Shown here piece by piece: positions 33,141-40,874 of a stretch of DNA of 40,874 bases. The position numbers were made by a program, and so were the translations under genes. Position 1 is the first letter of the stretch. Every line of letters begins with the position of its first letter. Origin of the DNA: Clostridiales bacterium DTU074 (GTDB lineage: Bacteria > Bacillota > Clostridia > Caldicoprobacterales > Caldicoprobacteraceae); contig LFSE01000086.1 of NCBI GenBank assembly GCA_001513075.1, positions 1 to 40,874 of the forward strand, given 5' to 3'. The notes under the pieces are model-generated. The model ran no database searches and was not told where the DNA came from. It worked only from the letters and a program-made list of their open reading frames with translations.

Positions 33141-33689
33141 TTATTTGAAATCGGATATGGCAACGGCAACTATTTTGTCAGGAGGATCCAATACCCGTAT
33201 TTCGCTGCCGATATTCAGATCTCCTATTTGAATCTTCTGTCCACCCTTCATGTTTCCGACATATACACAGATGTATGAAGGTATGCTATTCACATGACCT
33301 TCCACATTAACCGCCTCGGCCTGGCGCTGTAATACTATCCCTCTGGATTCCAATACATCCATTCCCTCATACTTCAGGGGAACCCTCAAGCTGATCCATT
33401 TATTTTCGGGCATGTCCTGAAAATCAATATGTATAACCTCATTGGTGACCGGATCCTTTTGAACCTCCTTGATGATAACCCGCTTTAATTCATTCTCCAA
33501 AGCTATTTCATATAAAGCATTGCTTCCGAGCCTTGCTATCATGGCGTTTATTTCCTTTTTTGCGGCTGCTATTTTCCTGGGTTGCTGCTTTTCACCGTAA
33601 TATATTGCCGGAACATATCCCTGCTTTCTCAATTGCTTTGCGGTTACATCGTCTTGTCTCGTGAATACGTTTAACTTTCTTACTATCAC
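33141..33689 (-). CDS. rplY: 50S ribosomal protein L25/general stress protein Ctc
   Basis: This 182-residue protein has the L25 5S-rRNA-binding domain (RKQGYVPAIYYGEKQQPRKI, then VIIKEVQKDPVTNEVIHIDF), and the C-terminal TL5/Ctc beta domain (VPLKYEGMD, ESRGIVLQRQAEAVNVEGH, IGDLNIGSEI). It is slightly shorter than typical two-domain forms. It binds 5S rRNA in the large subunit and in Bacillus is induced by stress as Ctc. GTG start at 33689, with GGAG about 11 bases upstream. It stands alone between the M23 operon and the Tyr-rich gene. Confidence 0.95.
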   Translation of the reverse strand: MIVRKLNVFTRQDDVTAKQLRKQGYVPAIYYGEKQQPRKIAAAKKEINAMIARLGSNALYEIALENELKRVIIKEVQKDPVTNEVIHIDFQDMPENKWISLRVPLKYEGMDVLESRGIVLQRQAEAVNVEGHVNSIPSYICVYVGNMKGGQKIQIGDLNIGSEIRVLDPPDKIVAVAISDFK

Positions 33690-33763
33690 CAGATCACCAT
33701 CTCCTTATTGTTTTTCACTTGCTAGTATTTCCAATCCACCGGCTTTTAATTTATGTTGGTAAA

Positions 33764-33793
33764 CACAAAAATAGCAGTGGCCGTTGCCACTGC
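33764..33793 (-). terminator. Intrinsic terminator after the Tyr-rich gene
   Basis: GCAGTGGC (33774-33781) and GCCACTGC (33786-33793) form a perfect 8-bp stem with loop CGTT. On the minus strand TATTTTTGTG follows. Confidence 0.85.
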
Positions 33794-33850
33794 CAAATAC
33801 GCTCAATTTTTACCATTGATAATAATCATTACAATATGGTGCATGAGCTA

Positions 33851-34288
33851 TCAACGGAAAAATCTTCTTCTCCTCCTCCGGAAAAGTTCGGACAACAATA
33901 TAATGGCAATCAGGTCCCTTAGTATAGGGGTTCTCCGGCGTTCAAATTGTAGGTTTTCGGCCCCTTGCTTTTCTTTCATCTTTGCTCCCGCATATTCTTC
34001 CAACTCCGGCATCTCCTTTACGCACATATCGTAACACCTGTTTATCATGTCCTCTATTTCGCTCTGGCTGGGATAGGGAATATAGGGATTATCCATCTCA
34101 TCGCATACCCTGCATACATAGGGATAGATTTTATAATATACTTCAGGGTACATCACAGGATAAACCATTCCCTCATGATAGTCCGGTTCCATCCAGGGGA
34201 ACATATGTCCGTACCTTTCGTGATATTCCACAGGATAATAACACCAAGGTGTACGCCAGTTGTAATAATCATTATGGCCGTAATTCAT
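33851..34288 (-). CDS. Tyr/Pro/Trp-rich small protein with Cys pairs and Arg-rich tail, unknown function
   Basis: I do not recognise a named family with certainty. The 145-residue product has an aromatic N-terminal half (YYNWRTPWCYYPVEYHERYG, MYPEVYYKIYPYVCRVC). The middle carries Cys residues in VCRVCDEM and NRCYDMCVKEM, with the block NPYIPYPSQSEIEDMI. A short hydrophobic helix, LIAIILLSELF, precedes an Arg run. The composition resembles spore coat or surface-layer proteins that cross-link through Tyr and Cys, but this is a composition argument only. The ATG at 34288 has GGAGG about 10 bases upstream; the frame is open to 34489 without a better start. It follows ftsH and has its own terminator. 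Confidence 0.7.
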   Translation of the reverse strand: MNYGHNDYYNWRTPWCYYPVEYHERYGHMFPWMEPDYHEGMVYPVMYPEVYYKIYPYVCRVCDEMDNPYIPYPSQSEIEDMINRCYDMCVKEMPELEEYAGAKMKEKQGAENLQFERRRTPILRDLIAIILLSELFRRRRRRFFR

Positions 34289-34496
34289 TTTTTGCATACC
34301 TCCCTCATAATTGACATAATTGAGTGTCACTAATAGCCGGAAAGCGTATATATTCCATCGCTTTCGCCACCGTAACTCGCTCAAGCTCAAGCTTGCCTTT
34401 TTAATAGCTATTATGGGAATATACAGATCGCTTATGGCCTTGCTCATGGCCTTATAATATAATATGAGGGAGGTATAAAAATGGTTCACCTCAGGC

Positions 34497-36272
34497 TTAC
34501 GCCGTCCCTCTGAGCCTTTCTTTGCACTGATTAATTATGTCATCCAGCTCATGTTCCTTTAGCGTTTCCCTTTCAAGCAGAGCTGTTGCAACAGCCTCCA
34601 AAACAGGCTTGTTTTGCATTAAGATCTTCTTTACCTCAGTATAATACGAATGAATTACGTCCCGAGCTTCCCTGATCAATTCATCCTCAACATGCCTTAT
34701 GCCGTTATTAAACAGTGCTTTATAGCTCAGCAAACCCGACTTTTCGCCCATCCCGAATCGGGTTATCATGTCCATCAATATCCCGGTTGCACGCTCCAGA
34801 TCGTTTGAAGCCCCGGTGGTAACGCTGTCCTCACCGTAGATTATTTCTTCAGCCGCCCTCCCAGCAAGGGCTATTTTTATGCTGTTTTCCATATCCCGCT
34901 TTTTGTAATACATCCTATCCGGAGGAATGCTCAGACTAAACCCACCAGCTCCTTTGGTGCTGGGTATTATAGTCACCCTTGAAACTCGGTTTTCAGGTGC
35001 AACAAGCCTGGTGATCAAAGCATGTCCCGCCTCGTGATAGGCTGTCAGCTCCCGATCAAAATCATTGATGGCACTCCTGTCCTTCTTTTCCAGACCAGCG
35101 ATAACAATGTAAAAAGCTCTGTCGATATCTCCGGCCTCTATAGAACCGCTGTTTCTCTTTGCAGCAAGTATTGCTGCCTCATTTATCAGATTCTCAAGCT
35201 TGGCTCCGCTAAAGTACACCGTCTGCTGGGCTACCCTGTAGAGATCCACATCATCAGCAAGGGGTTTCCCCCGGCATTGGAGTTTTAATATTTCGTACCT
35301 TTCTTTAACATCGGGCAAGCCAACTTCAATGTGCCTGTCAAATCGTCCGGGTCTCAGCAAGGCCGGATCCAATACATCCAGCCTATTGGTGGCACCAATC
35401 ACAACTATGCCTTCGCTATCCTTAAAACCCGACATTTCGGCCAAAAGGGCATTCAAGGTTTGATCCCTCTCATCATTTCCGCCTTCAAAACCGGCATCCC
35501 TTTTTTTGCCCAGGGCATCAATTTCATCTATAAAAATTACGCTTTTGCCGCTTTCCCTGGCTTTTCTAAACAAATCCCTGATCCGGCCCGCCCCCACGCC
35601 GACATAAACCTGTACAAAATCTGAACCGGATACGGCATAAAACGGTACACCGGCTTCTCCCGCCACTGCTTTGGCTATCAGTGTTTTTCCGGTCCCTGGC
35701 GGTCCGTAAAGAATTATCCCTCTTGGAAGCCTGGCTCCATATCGGGCGTATTTTTCCGGATTCTTTATAAAGTCAATAACATCTCTAATGCTATCTTTCA
35801 CCTCATCAATTCCGGCAACATCGTCAAAAGTCACCCCGGCCTTCCCTTCAGGACCGGCTGCAATCGAAGATAGCTTTCCCATGCCGCTTTGAGCCTGTTT
35901 TATGGACTTGTTCGAGAAAAAATAGAAAATCCCACCAAAAATCAATATAGTCAGCATAAAGCTTCCCGCATCCATAAGGCGGGCTTCGCGGCTTTTTTCA
36001 TCTACTTCGATATTCTTCCGCAGCAGTTCTTCCTTAAAGCCTTCCCTTCGGGGATTATCAGTAATAAACTCCGTACCGTCCTTATATAAGCCCTTTATCA
36101 TGTCTCTCTCCTGGAGGTAGACCCTTTGGATCTTCTCCTCATCAACGGCCTGGAGAAATTCGTTATATGATATTCGCTGAGGATCGGGCTGGAGATAAAG
36201 AAATACAAAATACGCAATGATTAATAAAAGCCCAATTCCAAGCCCGTATATCAGCCTTTTCTTGTTGTGCAA
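34497..36272 (-). CDS. ftsH: ATP-dependent zinc metalloprotease FtsH
   Basis: This 591-residue membrane protease has two membrane helices (near residues 8-26 and about 107-120) with a small extracytoplasmic domain between. The AAA domain carries Walker A GPPGTGKT, Walker B VIFIDEIDALG, pore segment FVQVYVGVGA, and SRH ATNRLDVLDPALLRPGRFD. The peptidase has HEAGH with the third ligand in SNDLERAT. It degrades membrane proteins and regulators. In the pore segment the usual Glu-Met-Phe is replaced by Gln-Val-Tyr, so it may be a divergent paralog. TTG at 36272 is preferred: GAGGTG is 6-7 bases upstream, and the ATG at 36320 falls at the likely transcription start. Confidence 0.93.
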   Translation of the reverse strand: MHNKKRLIYGLGIGLLLIIAYFVFLYLQPDPQRISYNEFLQAVDEEKIQRVYLQERDMIKGLYKDGTEFITDNPRREGFKEELLRKNIEVDEKSREARLMDAGSFMLTILIFGGIFYFFSNKSIKQAQSGMGKLSSIAAGPEGKAGVTFDDVAGIDEVKDSIRDVIDFIKNPEKYARYGARLPRGIILYGPPGTGKTLIAKAVAGEAGVPFYAVSGSDFVQVYVGVGAGRIRDLFRKARESGKSVIFIDEIDALGKKRDAGFEGGNDERDQTLNALLAEMSGFKDSEGIVVIGATNRLDVLDPALLRPGRFDRHIEVGLPDVKERYEILKLQCRGKPLADDVDLYRVAQQTVYFSGAKLENLINEAAILAAKRNSGSIEAGDIDRAFYIVIAGLEKKDRSAINDFDRELTAYHEAGHALITRLVAPENRVSRVTIIPSTKGAGGFSLSIPPDRMYYKKRDMENSIKIALAGRAAEEIIYGEDSVTTGASNDLERATGILMDMITRFGMGEKSGLLSYKALFNNGIRHVEDELIREARDVIHSYYTEVKKILMQNKPVLEAVATALLERETLKEHELDDIINQCKERLRGTA

Positions 36273-36325
36273 GCCACTCACCTCTGCATATTTAATACAA
36301 CTTTTATAACGCGTCAGCATATAAT

Positions 36326-36334
36326 ATTATAGCA
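36326..36334 (-). promoter_or_regulatory. Extended -10 promoter of ftsH
   Basis: TGCTATAAT on the minus strand, 54 bases before the TTG start, is identical to the element of the M23 operon. The -35 is poor. Transcription from here would begin near the upstream ATG at 36320, supporting the later start. Confidence 0.5.
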
Positions 36335-36478
36335 ACGCATAATGGATATACTTTTATATATATTATAATATATAACTTGGTTTTAGTCCATAAAAGCTTT
36401 TTTTATTATAAAAAAACCGCAAAATGAGAAAAATTAAGATCTATCTGGCTAATATTCGTAGCATTCGCCTTTTAATGA

Positions 36479-36507
36479 TTGATTTTTTCCGGTTTTTATG
36501 CTACAGT
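36479..36507 (+). promoter_or_regulatory. Promoter of speD
   Basis: -35 TTGATT (36479-36484) and -10 TACAGT (36502-36507) are 17 bases apart. Transcription from here would include the folded leader at 36524-36660. Confidence 0.55.
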
Positions 36508-36523
36508 ATACATCGACATGTAA

Positions 36524-36660
36524 GGTTGTCTTGCGACCATTTTAATACCCACTTAAAGGGTTGGGACATCTGCTGATCTAACCGTCCCGGAGCGGGATGG
36601 GGACCATCGGTTGTACTAACCTTCCCCCGTAAGTGGGCAAGTATTTCAAATAGGGGGGAT
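36524..36660 (+). promoter_or_regulatory. Structured RNA leader upstream of speD, candidate riboswitch or other cis-regulator
   Basis: The leader can fold into several nested stems. A 5-bp hairpin GGTTG/CGACC lies at 36524-36538. P1, CCCACTTA (36548-36555) with TAAGTGGG (36630-36637), is 8 perfect pairs enclosing 74 bases. Inside, GGGAC (36563) pairs with GTCCC (36588) and GGGGA (36599) with TCCCC (36627). Their loops share a similar sequence, ATC-(T/G)-G-(C/T)-TG-..-CTAACC. A third hairpin, TCCCGGAGCGGGA, is an alternative. The 3' part TCCCCC (36623-36628) can also pair with GGGGGA (36654-36659) of the ribosome site, so a switch that hides or frees the site is possible. I do not recognise the class; it is not a SAM-I, SAM-II or SAM-III consensus. 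Confidence 0.6.
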
Positions 36661-36664
36661 TCAA

Positions 36665-37036
36665 ATGGATACTTACTCAAGACATTGCATTTTGGAGCTA
36701 TGGGAGTGTGAAAGAGACCTTTTAAATGATCTGCAGCACATGGAGCGTGTTATTACAGATGCGGCACTGCAAGCCGGTGCGGAAGTACGCGAGGTAGCTT
36801 TTCATCAATTTGCACCTCATGGGGTGTCTGGAGTAGTCATAGTATCGGAGTCGCATTTAGCTATCCATACCTTCCCTGAACATGGATATGCAAGCATTGA
36901 CGTATTCACCTGTGGTAAACGGATTAATCCAAAAAAAGCTGCAGCCATCATTGCTGACAAGTTAGGCGCCAAACGCATATATGAAATGAATGTGGAACGT
37001 GGAACGGGCGAAATGTCCATCGTGGATGATTTTTGA
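36665..37036 (+). CDS. speD: S-adenosylmethionine decarboxylase proenzyme, prokaryotic class 1B
   Basis: The 123-residue proenzyme cleaves itself before Ser63 (VSESHLAIH), making the pyruvoyl group of the alpha chain. Ser63, His68 and Cys83 are all in place, as in the Thermotoga-type enzyme. It makes decarboxylated SAM, the aminopropyl donor for spermidine synthesis. Usual length and a good ribosome site (GGGGGG about 6 bases before the ATG). No speE, speA or arginase gene adjoins it, so the rest of the polyamine pathway must be elsewhere. The gene ends with its own terminator and appears to be a one-gene unit under the structured leader. Confidence 0.96.
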   Translation: MDTYSRHCILELWECERDLLNDLQHMERVITDAALQAGAEVREVAFHQFAPHGVSGVVIVSESHLAIHTFPEHGYASIDVFTCGKRINPKKAAAIIADKLGAKRIYEMNVERGTGEMSIVDDF

Positions 37037-37066
37037 ATGCAGCTGCCAGGTCAGCAAATAACAGAT

Positions 37067-37109
37067 AAAAGGACTCTGTGCATGAATCTGTTGCATGGAG
37101 TCCTTTTTG
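37067..37109 (+). terminator. Intrinsic terminator of speD
   Basis: AAAGGACTC and TGCA pair with TGCA and GAGTCCTTT in a long stem, followed by TTTTT, starting about 31 bases after the stop codon. Confidence 0.9.
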
Positions 37110-37184
37110 ATATTGTTTAAACCGCCGATTCATTGGGAATAATAGCAAAATAAAATGCTAATTTGAACCTGGAGGTTATTCCCC

Positions 37185-39788
37185 ATGGATCGATATGAAT
37201 CATCACCTTCAAGAATGAGCAGAAAAAGGAAAAGAAGTAACAGGCATATATATCGTGGCATTATTACCGGTTTGCTTTTTATAACTGCTGCATTTTTATT
37301 GTTCTCTTCCGTGTACACATCGATCATCATCAATAGATTGAGGGATATTGATTTCAGTAAAATAGAGAACATCAAACAGTCATCATTCATATATGATATT
37401 GATAATAACTTAATCACAAGCATTTACGGAGTGGAGAACAGGATTAATATTCCCTTATCCGATATTCCCCTGCATGTGCGCAACGCATTTATTGCCGTGG
37501 AAGACATAAGGTTCTACAATCATCGGGGATTTGACATCAAACGAATTTTCGGCTCCCTCATTGAGAACATAAAGCAGGGAAGATATGCTCAAGGGGCAAG
37601 CACAATAACGCAGCAGGTAGTGCGTAACGGCTTTCTTACTCAAAAGAAAACCATAAACAGAAAAATACAGGAAATCTACCTTGCTTACCAGTTGGAAAAA
37701 AAGTATTCCAAAGATCAGATTCTCCAGATGTATCTTAACCTGATATATTTCGGCAAAGGTGCCTACGGCATTGAAGCGGCATCCAGGCTCTATTTCGGAA
37801 AGTCGGCAAAGGATCTTACCATTGCCGAAGGAGCCCTTCTGGCCGGTATACCAAAAAATCCATCTAATTATTCACCTTTTATAAATCTATCCGAATCCCT
37901 GGCCAGAAAAGATCTGGTTATAGATCTCATGGTATCCAACGGATATCTGTCGGCTGAAGAAGGCAGCAGAATCAAACAGGAAAAGGTAAGTCTTTCACCT
38001 CCATCCAGCCGAAATTACCCATACAGGTTTTTTATGGACATGGTTCTCGAGGAAGCCGCAGATATATTGGGAGTTAGCGAAGAAGAGCTGTTTTCCAAGG
38101 GATACAGGATTTATACATCCTTGGATACAGAGCTTCAGGAATATGCGGAGAAACTCTACACCAGAGATGAACTGTTTCCAAAAAGCCCATCAAGCGGCAT
38201 CCCATGTGAAAGCGCATTGGTAGTGCTAGACGCTTCATCGGGTGAAATACGGGCCTTAATCGGCGGGCGTGAAGGAGTCAACGACGATAATGTCATCAGA
38301 AAAGGACTCAACAGAGCAACGCAAGCACGCCGCCAACCGGGTTCAACCATAAAACCCTTGCTTATATATGCCCCGGCTATTGAAAATCACGGCTATACTC
38401 CTGTAACATTTCTTTTGGATCAGGAGAGCCAGTTCGGCAACTACAAGCCCTCCAACTACGATGGCAAATACAGGGGATGGATCACCCTGAGATACGCTCT
38501 ATCCCATTCCATCAATATCCCCGCCATACAAGTCCTTAAGGACATAGGTATAAAGAACGGCATCTCATTTGCCGAAAGGCTGGGAATACCCTTCGAAGAT
38601 GAGGACAGGGAACATCTGGCAATTGGTCTGGGAGGTTTTTATAAAGGGGTTACACCCATTGAGCTGGCAAGGGCATATGCGGTTCTGGCAGATAACGGAA
38701 AATACAAGGATTACACAACAATTCGCCGCATTGAGAATTCATACGGCATAGTAGTATACGAATCTAAAACCAAAAAAAGCCAGGTTATGAGAGAGGAAAC
38801 CGCCTTTATCATCAGCGATATACTTCAGGATACGGTCAAAAGCGGCACGGCCACAAAGCTGAAATCACTTAACATACCTCTTGCAGCAAAAACCGGAACG
38901 GTACAATTGCCCGATACCAGTGAGTTTTCGGGCATAAACGGACTGAATGACTCCTGGATTGCTGTTTACAATCCCGAATACGTTGTTATAATATGGATGG
39001 GCTATGACCATGTGAGCAAGGACCAATATCTGCCGTCGGACGCCCTGGGAGGGATAAGGCCTGCAGAAATTGCAAAACATATATTTGAGTATCTGTACAG
39101 GGATCGAAAACCTCCTACCTTTCAAAAGCCTTTAAATGTAGTGGAAGCCAAACTTGATGCAAAAGCCCTGTGGGAAGAAAGAAAGGTCTTGCTGGCATCA
39201 CCATTTACTCCATCTGGCTATGTTATCACCGAGTATTTTACTCCTGAGACGGTGCCGTCCGAACAATCGCACTACTGGGCAGTACCTCAAACCCCGGCCG
39301 ATTTTGACGTTACTTTAAACAAAGACGGGCTGCCGGTTATCACCTTTAAACCCATGGATGCATTCGCGGTTTACAATATCTACAGGCTGGAAGAAGGACA
39401 GGATACCCCTCTTCATATTTATCAAATTCAAACGGATACCCTTGACACGGTGAAATGGACCGATACCCTTGTAAACCGCGGAAAAAAATACGGCTACTAT
39501 GTAGTCCCCATACATCCGGAAGTGCTGGTGGAAGGCCAGCCCCTGCAAGGAGCACCCACTCCCACCCTTTCGGTAGAGATACCGTTGTTACCCTCCGAAA
39601 CTGATACAGGCCAGGAACCCGCTGATGAGAGGCATCAATTACCTGAAACCCCAGAGACTACCGAACCCAATGCAGAGTCACAGTATGAGGAAAATGTCAC
39701 CAACAGTTTACAGGAGGGAACTGCTCCCAACAACCGCTTGCAGCAGGAACAGAGGAAAAAGACTATAAAGCTGGAGCTGTTGGACTGA
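37185..39788 (+). CDS. Class A penicillin-binding protein (PBP1A-like)
   Basis: This 867-residue bifunctional enzyme has a basic cytoplasmic tail, a membrane helix (residues about 23-48), a GT51 glycosyltransferase domain (Glu106 in AVEDIRFYNHRG; GASTITQQVVRN) and a transpeptidase domain. The latter has SxxK as GSTIKP, SxN as SHSIN, and KTG in AAKTGTVQ. About 650-740 is connector, followed by a fibronectin-III-like segment (FAVYNIYRLEEG) and an acidic Pro/Glu/Gln-rich tail. It polymerises glycan strands and cross-links them outside the membrane. CTGGAGG precedes the ATG. The start lies 75 bases after the speD terminator, and its stop lies 3 bases from that of the convergent TPR gene. Confidence 0.95.
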   Translation: MDRYESSPSRMSRKRKRSNRHIYRGIITGLLFITAAFLLFSSVYTSIIINRLRDIDFSKIENIKQSSFIYDIDNNLITSIYGVENRINIPLSDIPLHVRNAFIAVEDIRFYNHRGFDIKRIFGSLIENIKQGRYAQGASTITQQVVRNGFLTQKKTINRKIQEIYLAYQLEKKYSKDQILQMYLNLIYFGKGAYGIEAASRLYFGKSAKDLTIAEGALLAGIPKNPSNYSPFINLSESLARKDLVIDLMVSNGYLSAEEGSRIKQEKVSLSPPSSRNYPYRFFMDMVLEEAADILGVSEEELFSKGYRIYTSLDTELQEYAEKLYTRDELFPKSPSSGIPCESALVVLDASSGEIRALIGGREGVNDDNVIRKGLNRATQARRQPGSTIKPLLIYAPAIENHGYTPVTFLLDQESQFGNYKPSNYDGKYRGWITLRYALSHSINIPAIQVLKDIGIKNGISFAERLGIPFEDEDREHLAIGLGGFYKGVTPIELARAYAVLADNGKYKDYTTIRRIENSYGIVVYESKTKKSQVMREETAFIISDILQDTVKSGTATKLKSLNIPLAAKTGTVQLPDTSEFSGINGLNDSWIAVYNPEYVVIIWMGYDHVSKDQYLPSDALGGIRPAEIAKHIFEYLYRDRKPPTFQKPLNVVEAKLDAKALWEERKVLLASPFTPSGYVITEYFTPETVPSEQSHYWAVPQTPADFDVTLNKDGLPVITFKPMDAFAVYNIYRLEEGQDTPLHIYQIQTDTLDTVKWTDTLVNRGKKYGYYVVPIHPEVLVEGQPLQGAPTPTLSVEIPLLPSETDTGQEPADERHQLPETPETTEPNAESQYEENVTNSLQEGTAPNNRLQQEQRKKTIKLELLD

Positions 39789-39791
39789 TGA

Positions 39792-40487
39792 TTATGTTGA
39801 AGTCTCGAGCTCTTTCAGCCTTTTTTCTATGTCCTCCCTCTTTACAGTGGTTAAAGGATTTATATTACCCTCCAGGGCTTTTAAAAATTTCTCCCTTGCT
39901 TTTTCATATTCTCCTTCCTGTTGGTAAATACATCCAAGGTGATACAGGGTCGATACCTGGTCTTCCTTTATAGATTCGGCCTTAAGAAAGTATTTTTTGG
40001 CTTCATCAATGTTTCCCATTCTATAATAGGTTTGCCCCAGGTTATCCAGTATGGCAGGATCTTCATCATCATAATCCAGGGCTTCCAGGTTATAATCCAG
40101 TGCTGCTTTTAAATCTCCCTTTTCAATAAGCAAATATCCCAAGGCACCATACACCCTGGAATTCCTGCTCTTTCGGTGGAGTTCCCACAACATCTCTATT
40201 GCGGTATCAAGCTCTCCCAACTTCCAATAAGCCAGGCTTATGTTTTGTTTCGCCATGTTTCTAAATGACTCCTTATACCTTCTGTTAAGGAGTACATCCC
40301 TGAAAATATCCCTGGCTTTCTCATACTCGCCGGTCTTTAGAAGTATTACCCCGTATGCCAATTTATATGATGGGGTTGACATGTCCCTTTCCATACCCCT
40401 TTTATAAAAGTTCTTAGCTTTTTCAGCATTGCCTCTGATATGAAACCAGTACCCCAATAAACCATAAATATTTCCAATGAGACCCAC
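39792..40487 (-). CDS. Tetratricopeptide repeat protein
   Basis: This 231-residue protein has about six TPR units of the A.G...Y....YEKA...F pattern, for example YGVILLKTGEYEKARDIFRD, LGYLLIEKGDLKAALDYNLE, and LGCIYQQEGEYEKAREKFLK. TPR proteins act as scaffolds; no enzymatic domain is seen. The start is a GTG at 40487 with GGGAGG about 10 bases upstream. It begins 16 bases after the lipoate-protein ligase gene and is probably in the same transcript. Its partner is unknown. Confidence 0.88.
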   Translation of the reverse strand: MGLIGNIYGLLGYWFHIRGNAEKAKNFYKRGMERDMSTPSYKLAYGVILLKTGEYEKARDIFRDVLLNRRYKESFRNMAKQNISLAYWKLGELDTAIEMLWELHRKSRNSRVYGALGYLLIEKGDLKAALDYNLEALDYDDEDPAILDNLGQTYYRMGNIDEAKKYFLKAESIKEDQVSTLYHLGCIYQQEGEYEKAREKFLKALEGNINPLTTVKREDIEKRLKELETST

Positions 40488-40503
40488 AGTATATCATCCT
40501 CCC

Positions 40504-40874
40504 TTAAAATCCTTTATCCATCAGCCATTGAATAATATCCTCCAGCATTTGTCTCCTTGAAGCTTCACTTATGTTCAGACCTTCCAGGGCTTCCATAAGG
40601 GCTTTGGAATTAAAGGCACACCCCTCCAGAACTCCGGGCAGCATATCGACAAAGGCCTCATCCATGGCATCCGAATATACCATGGCCTTTTCAACGGTAC
40701 CGTTATTGATTACAAAGCCTATCTCTATGCCACCCCAGCTAAATCGGGTATCAATATTTATATTAAAACCGGGGGTTTCACCAAAACGCCATTCCCAGGA
40801 AGCATTTCTGCGATATAATTCCCCGACCCTTCGCTGGTCCACATCATCTATTGTAAGTAAGCGGGCATTACCGC
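40504..40874 (-). CDS. Lipoate-protein ligase, C-terminal part
   Basis: The reading frame is open to the right edge of the window, so the N-terminal catalytic domain is outside. The visible 123 codons include NASWEWRFGETPGFNI and RFSWGGIEIGFVINNG, the typical accessory C-terminal domain of LplA-type ligases. This domain folds over the lipoyl-AMP. The complete enzyme attaches lipoate to E2 and H proteins. The in-frame GTG at 40842 is internal, not the start. No lipoyl-dependent enzyme is visible nearby. Confidence 0.85.
   Translation of the reverse strand, partial: GNARLLTIDDVDQRRVGELYRRNASWEWRFGETPGFNINIDTRFSWGGIEIGFVINNGTVEKAMVYSDAMDEAFVDMLPGVLEGCAFNSKALMEALEGLNISEASRRQMLEDIIQWLMDKGF

Noticed and set aside
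36524-36660. tRNA, SAM-I or T-box element in the speD leader
   Set aside because: No cloverleaf or CCA end, no SAM-I core or kink-turn sequence, and no T-box sequence could be found.

Overview
The window looks like chromosomal DNA of a Gram-positive, probably spore-forming and saccharolytic member of the Bacillota, most likely class Clostridia. The basis is strong G-rich Shine-Dalgarno sites, frequent GTG and TTG starts, sigma-A type promoters, T-tailed hairpin terminators, and gene content: PASTA and class A PBP proteins, DegV, PadR with a HAAS-RDD protein, Ctc-type L25, a prokaryotic AdoMet decarboxylase, bactofilin with an M23 peptidase, and ComK-like proteins. Motifs resembling Spo0A boxes also occur. 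I cannot name the species. No rRNA, tRNA, CRISPR array, transposase or phage structural gene was seen. LAYOUT. 1-4.6 kb, mostly minus strand: the start of a sugar-isomerase-like TIM barrel, an Rsm22-type methyltransferase, a MATE exporter, an ADP-ribosylglycohydrolase and an orphan holin-like protein. 4.7-5.9 kb: RNA ligase RtcB. 6.1-12.7 kb, one minus-strand exopolysaccharide operon read from the right: a chain-length regulator, a WecA-like initiating transferase, a GT4 glycosyltransferase, an O-antigen ligase/polymerase-like protein, a frameshifted double-GNAT protein and a polysaccharide deacetylase. Many of these genes overlap, so they are probably translationally coupled. 12.9-19.2 kb, an envelope-stress-like locus: HAAS-RDD and padR on the minus strand, facing an ABC ATPase, a permease with a large coiled-coil ectodomain and a seven-PASTA membrane protein on the plus strand. 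A dyad overlaps the minus-strand promoter and is the likely PadR operator. 19.4-24.5 kb: DegV, a degenerate repeat cluster, a glycoside hydrolase family 2 enzyme and a MntA/HepT toxin-antitoxin pair. 24.5-26.7 kb: GalE and an L,D-transpeptidase. 27.0-28.2 kb: two tandem ComK-like regulators behind an intergenic region with a perfect 14-bp palindrome and Spo0A-box-like motifs. 28.4-32.9 kb: a heparinase II/III-like enzyme, a D-2-hydroxyacid dehydrogenase, and a bactofilin with its M23 endopeptidase. 33.1-36.3 kb: L25/Ctc, a Tyr-rich Cys-containing small protein and FtsH. 36.5-40.9 kb: a structured RNA leader in front of speD, a class A PBP, a TPR protein and the C-terminal part of a lipoate-protein ligase. 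HOW THE GENES FIT TOGETHER. Much of the window concerns the cell envelope: polysaccharide synthesis, peptidoglycan synthesis and cleavage, PASTA sensing, bactofilin, and membrane quality control. The candidates I find most likely to be under-described are the structured speD leader, which could sequester the ribosome-binding site, and the tandem ComK-like pair with its palindromic upstream region. The ABC-PASTA cassette with its PadR/HAAS-RDD partner comes next.
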